Positions 61,386 to 64,000 of a DNA stretch of 64,000 bases are shown piece after piece. The position numbers were made by a program, and so were the translations under genes. Each line of letters begins with the position of its first letter. Positions within the stretch are counted from its first letter, which is position 1. The notes under the pieces are model-generated. The model made no database searches. It was not told the DNA's origin and was given only the letters and a program-made list of their open reading frames with translations. The DNA is from Paragordius varius (lineage: Eukaryota; Nematomorpha), in contig OZ176050.1 in the NCBI GenBank assembly GCA_964247055.1, forward strand, positions 7,502,001 to 7,566,000, written 5' to 3'.

Positions 61386-62304
61386 ATTATTTTTTTTATG
61401 ACTTATTAAACTTTAAGTCAATGTAATTTAATTTTAGCGTATTATTATGATTTTTATTGTTTTATCATCAATATTTAAGAGTAAATTATAAAATTTTAAT
61501 TTTGCTCATAAATTGCATTATTTTATATTATTTTTTTCTTTTACAACAGTTTCTTTTAATCAATAAATACAATTTGCGATTCAAGATTGTCCTAGAAAAT
61601 TTTTAAGTTGGTCCTAGAACACTTCAAGTTGGTCCTTCAATATTTTAATTTTGATTCTAACTTTTAATGAAGCAATATAATATTCATCTATGCTATTATT
61701 TTAAACCTGTTTTCTTTATTTAACTTAAACTTTTAAGTGAACACCATTTCTTTCATAAGAACCATATATTCTATATAAAAATTAAATATATTAAAAATAT
61801 CTAGGTTTTGTGGGTTTTATCGTAATATTTAGTTTATAGCATTAATAAGTTTATAATATTGATAAATTAACGAAAATTAGTTTGAAACAAATAGTTGTTT
61901 TTACTATGAAAATAATTTTGATTCAAAAAATACTAATTAATAAAGAATTAATTTAATTTTTAAAAAATGGATAATCACATACAAAAATAACGGTTGTATG
62001 CAAACTGCAAAAAATGTAAGGAACTTTAAGTAAAGGATAAGTTATAACTTTCAAAGACACCCTTGAAGCGCAAATTGTATAAATTGATTGGGTGAAATTA
62101 AAGTTATAAAGGAAAAAATAATTAATATAATAAATAATGCAATTTATGGACAAAATAAATGTTTGAAAATCAATCATACCATCAAATATTATGGTAAAAC
62201 AATAAAATCATAATTCAACGCTACAACTTTATTTATATTAAATTAAAATTAAATAAATACTTATTAATCAAATATTTATAAAAAAAATCTTTTTAATTTT
62301 AAAA
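61386..62304. other. AT-rich spacer between minisatellite arms
   Basis: No gene or RNA recognised. A short repeated phrase (AGTTGGTCCT) occurs near 61608 and 61630. Confidence 0.4.
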
Positions 62305-62425
62305 ATTTTGTTGTTTTTGCATTGGTTAAACAAATGTTGCGTTTGGATGAAAAAATGTTGCGTTTGCTTGATTGGTTGAAAAAATGTTGCATTTGGTTGA
62401 AAAAAATAATGTTTTTGCCTAAAAA
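62305..62425. repeat. minisatellite, right arm (inverted)
   Basis: Four or five units of a GAAAAAATGTTGCGTTTG-type pattern, the reverse complement of the 61165-61385 units. Confidence 0.85.
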
Positions 62426-62554
62426 ATGGTATATAATATAATTCAATGACGCAAAAAAAAATAACTGTATTTTTTGTGAAAAACATATAATTCGAATTTC
62501 TGAAGTGATTGATCAGCATCATCGAATTAATTTAAAAAACTTTATTTAAGTATA

Positions 62555-64000
62555 CTGCATCCAAAATCGATATAAAAAATATCCTGATGAAATATATTTA
62601 TTCTGAGAGATGTCCACAAAAAAATATCCTCATGATATATATATTCTGAAAGGAGTATGTATCAGGATTTATATGGCTTTTGGTTTCGGCCCTCACGAGT
62701 AATTTAACAAAGTTATCACTTTTGTAGAAACTGATTCATATCATAAAATAACAAAATATGAGCACATTTTAATAAATTTTTTTTGGTGAAAGGTAAATTC
62801 TTTACAAAAAATATCCCTAAAATATATCATAAACTATATATAAAAAATAATATTTTTATAAAATTTTAATTTTTAGAAATGGCATAGAAAGTTCCAAATT
62901 TCTCGCCCTTCTACAATGGGATAGCTCTCTTATAATAAAAATTGCTGAAATGACAACATTTTTTAAAACATGCAAATTTTGACATAAAAAAAGTTTTATC
63001 CGAAAAAATGGGTATATGCTAAACAAAATTTATAGCGAAATTTTGTGGTGTTCTTCATGCTATTTTAAAGCGTATTGCAATCAGTATAAAAACGTATAGA
63101 TGATATTAATTAACACTTTTTCTATATAATTTGATAATGCTGAGCATTTCAACCTAGAATTTTAATTTAGAGCTTGCTTTTTCAAAATTTCGTAAATTTT
63201 TATACAATCTTTATTTAACATAAGTTAGAAGACGAACAAATAAATAAATTCTGATGTGATAGAATTGACGATCATTGAATTGCAAAAAAAATTGTTTTAT
63301 AATGTCTTGAGGCGTTTTTATACCTTTTCCATCATGCCTCTAACTAGTATGAAGTACCCATCAGCCATATTTTAATAATTTAAGTTTCATCGCGAAATCT
63401 CGACATTTTTGTGTTTATTTTAAGAGAAATAGCTTATTTTAGATGAAGAGAATTTCGGATCCCACATCTTAAAATTTAATTTTTTAAATATTGTTTGCCA
63501 TTTAAATGTAGTTTATGATATATTGCAGTTAAATTTTTTGGAATGAAGCATTTAGCTTTCACCAATATTATTTAAAAAAATGTTCAAAAACCATTTTTAT
63601 ATGGAGAACTATAAATTGAAATTTTTTTTAACTTTTAGGCAAAATAAAAAGCCCCATATCCTGAAACATTTTTCGATCAGAATATATACAAATAAATATA
63701 TAATATATATATTTAACCAGGATTTATCCCAATTTCGGACGCAGTGCATAGAAAAATGTTTTATGATGTGTTAAAGTTTTTGTATATCGTTTCCAAAACA
63801 TCCTGATAAAATATATATATTCTGATAGGAAAATATATCATGATTAACAAAGTACTTTTGGCTGCCTTTACTAGTGATAAGAAAACTATTATCATTTTTG
63901 TAAAATGGTTAATGCGCCTATTTTGTTAAATAAATATTTTTTGGTGAAAGCAGCGCTTCATTCCAAAAAATAATACTAAATATATAAAAAACTAAACAAA
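62555..64000. repeat. dispersed repeat family C, tandem partial copies to the window edge
   Basis: Contains CCTGATGAAATATATTTATT, TTTTGGTTTCGGCCCTCACG, GGAATGAAGCATTTAGCTTT (63539) and a further start of the same series at about 63800. Open at the right edge. Confidence 0.45.

Noticed and set aside
61028-61409. Open frames on both strands with repeating Cys/Leu or Phe/Gln/Lys residues
   Set aside because: Produced by the ~20-bp minisatellite; no independent sign of coding.

Overview
This 64 kb window is nuclear DNA from an animal. It is very AT-rich, its genes are split by GT-AG introns, and it carries a POU-class homeobox gene, a family found only in metazoans. Five genes are supported by family alignment. 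They are an RRM RNA-binding protein cut by the left edge (minus strand, 1-625), a class IV POU homeobox gene of the Brn3/Acj6/unc-86 type (19224-22478), an ING3-like PHD-finger gene (32439-36317), the Arp2/3 subunit ARPC2 (37560-45427, possibly extending to 46517) and a lateral-signalling-target-2/ZFYVE28-like FYVE gene (55868-60048). A few exon-like stretches (7766, 12081, 25229 and 45733-46053) look coding but could not be assigned.

The outstanding feature is intron size. Fourteen GT-AG introns of 21-29 bp are needed to keep frame and protein homology in four genes. They sit beside introns of 57 bp to 4.2 kb in the same transcripts. Greatly shortened introns averaging about 26 bp are known in dicyemid mesozoans, so a dicyemid or similarly reduced, fast-evolving animal is my best guess at the source. 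This is an inference. The proteins also evolve unusually: POU4 has a ~250-residue linker where relatives have about 15-20, ARPC2 has two internal insertions (~43 and ~138 residues), and Lst2 has an insertion in its N-terminal domain.

Layout. 1-625: RRM gene. 626-19200: mostly repeats and featureless AT-rich DNA. This includes a dispersed repeat at 1.3-3.2 kb, a hAT-like MITE at 3.5 kb, a TTAA element split by a Helitron at 4.3-6.0 kb, a long inverted repeat around a possible exon at 11.7-12.9 kb, and a further hAT-like MITE at 14.7 kb. 19.2-22.5 kb: POU4. 22.5-32.4 kb: AT-rich DNA with hAT-like MITEs, a second Helitron and TTAA elements. 32.4-46.5 kb: ING3 and ARPC2 head-to-tail on the plus strand. 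46.5-55.5 kb: a transposon graveyard ending in a multi-level nest. 55.9-60.0 kb: Lst2. 60-64 kb: dispersed repeats and an inverted minisatellite pair.

The mobile DNA reads unusually clearly because elements have landed in one another. A ~580 bp non-autonomous element creates TTAA target duplications (piggyBac-like). A ~1.1-1.7 kb non-autonomous Helitron (5'-TC, two 3' hairpins, CTAG-3') inserts between A and T without duplication. The genes do not form one pathway; they cover RNA binding, neural-type transcription control, chromatin reading, actin nucleation and endosomal signalling, and appear to be ordinary single-copy animal genes. No autonomous transposase, CRISPR array, tRNA or rRNA gene was recognised.
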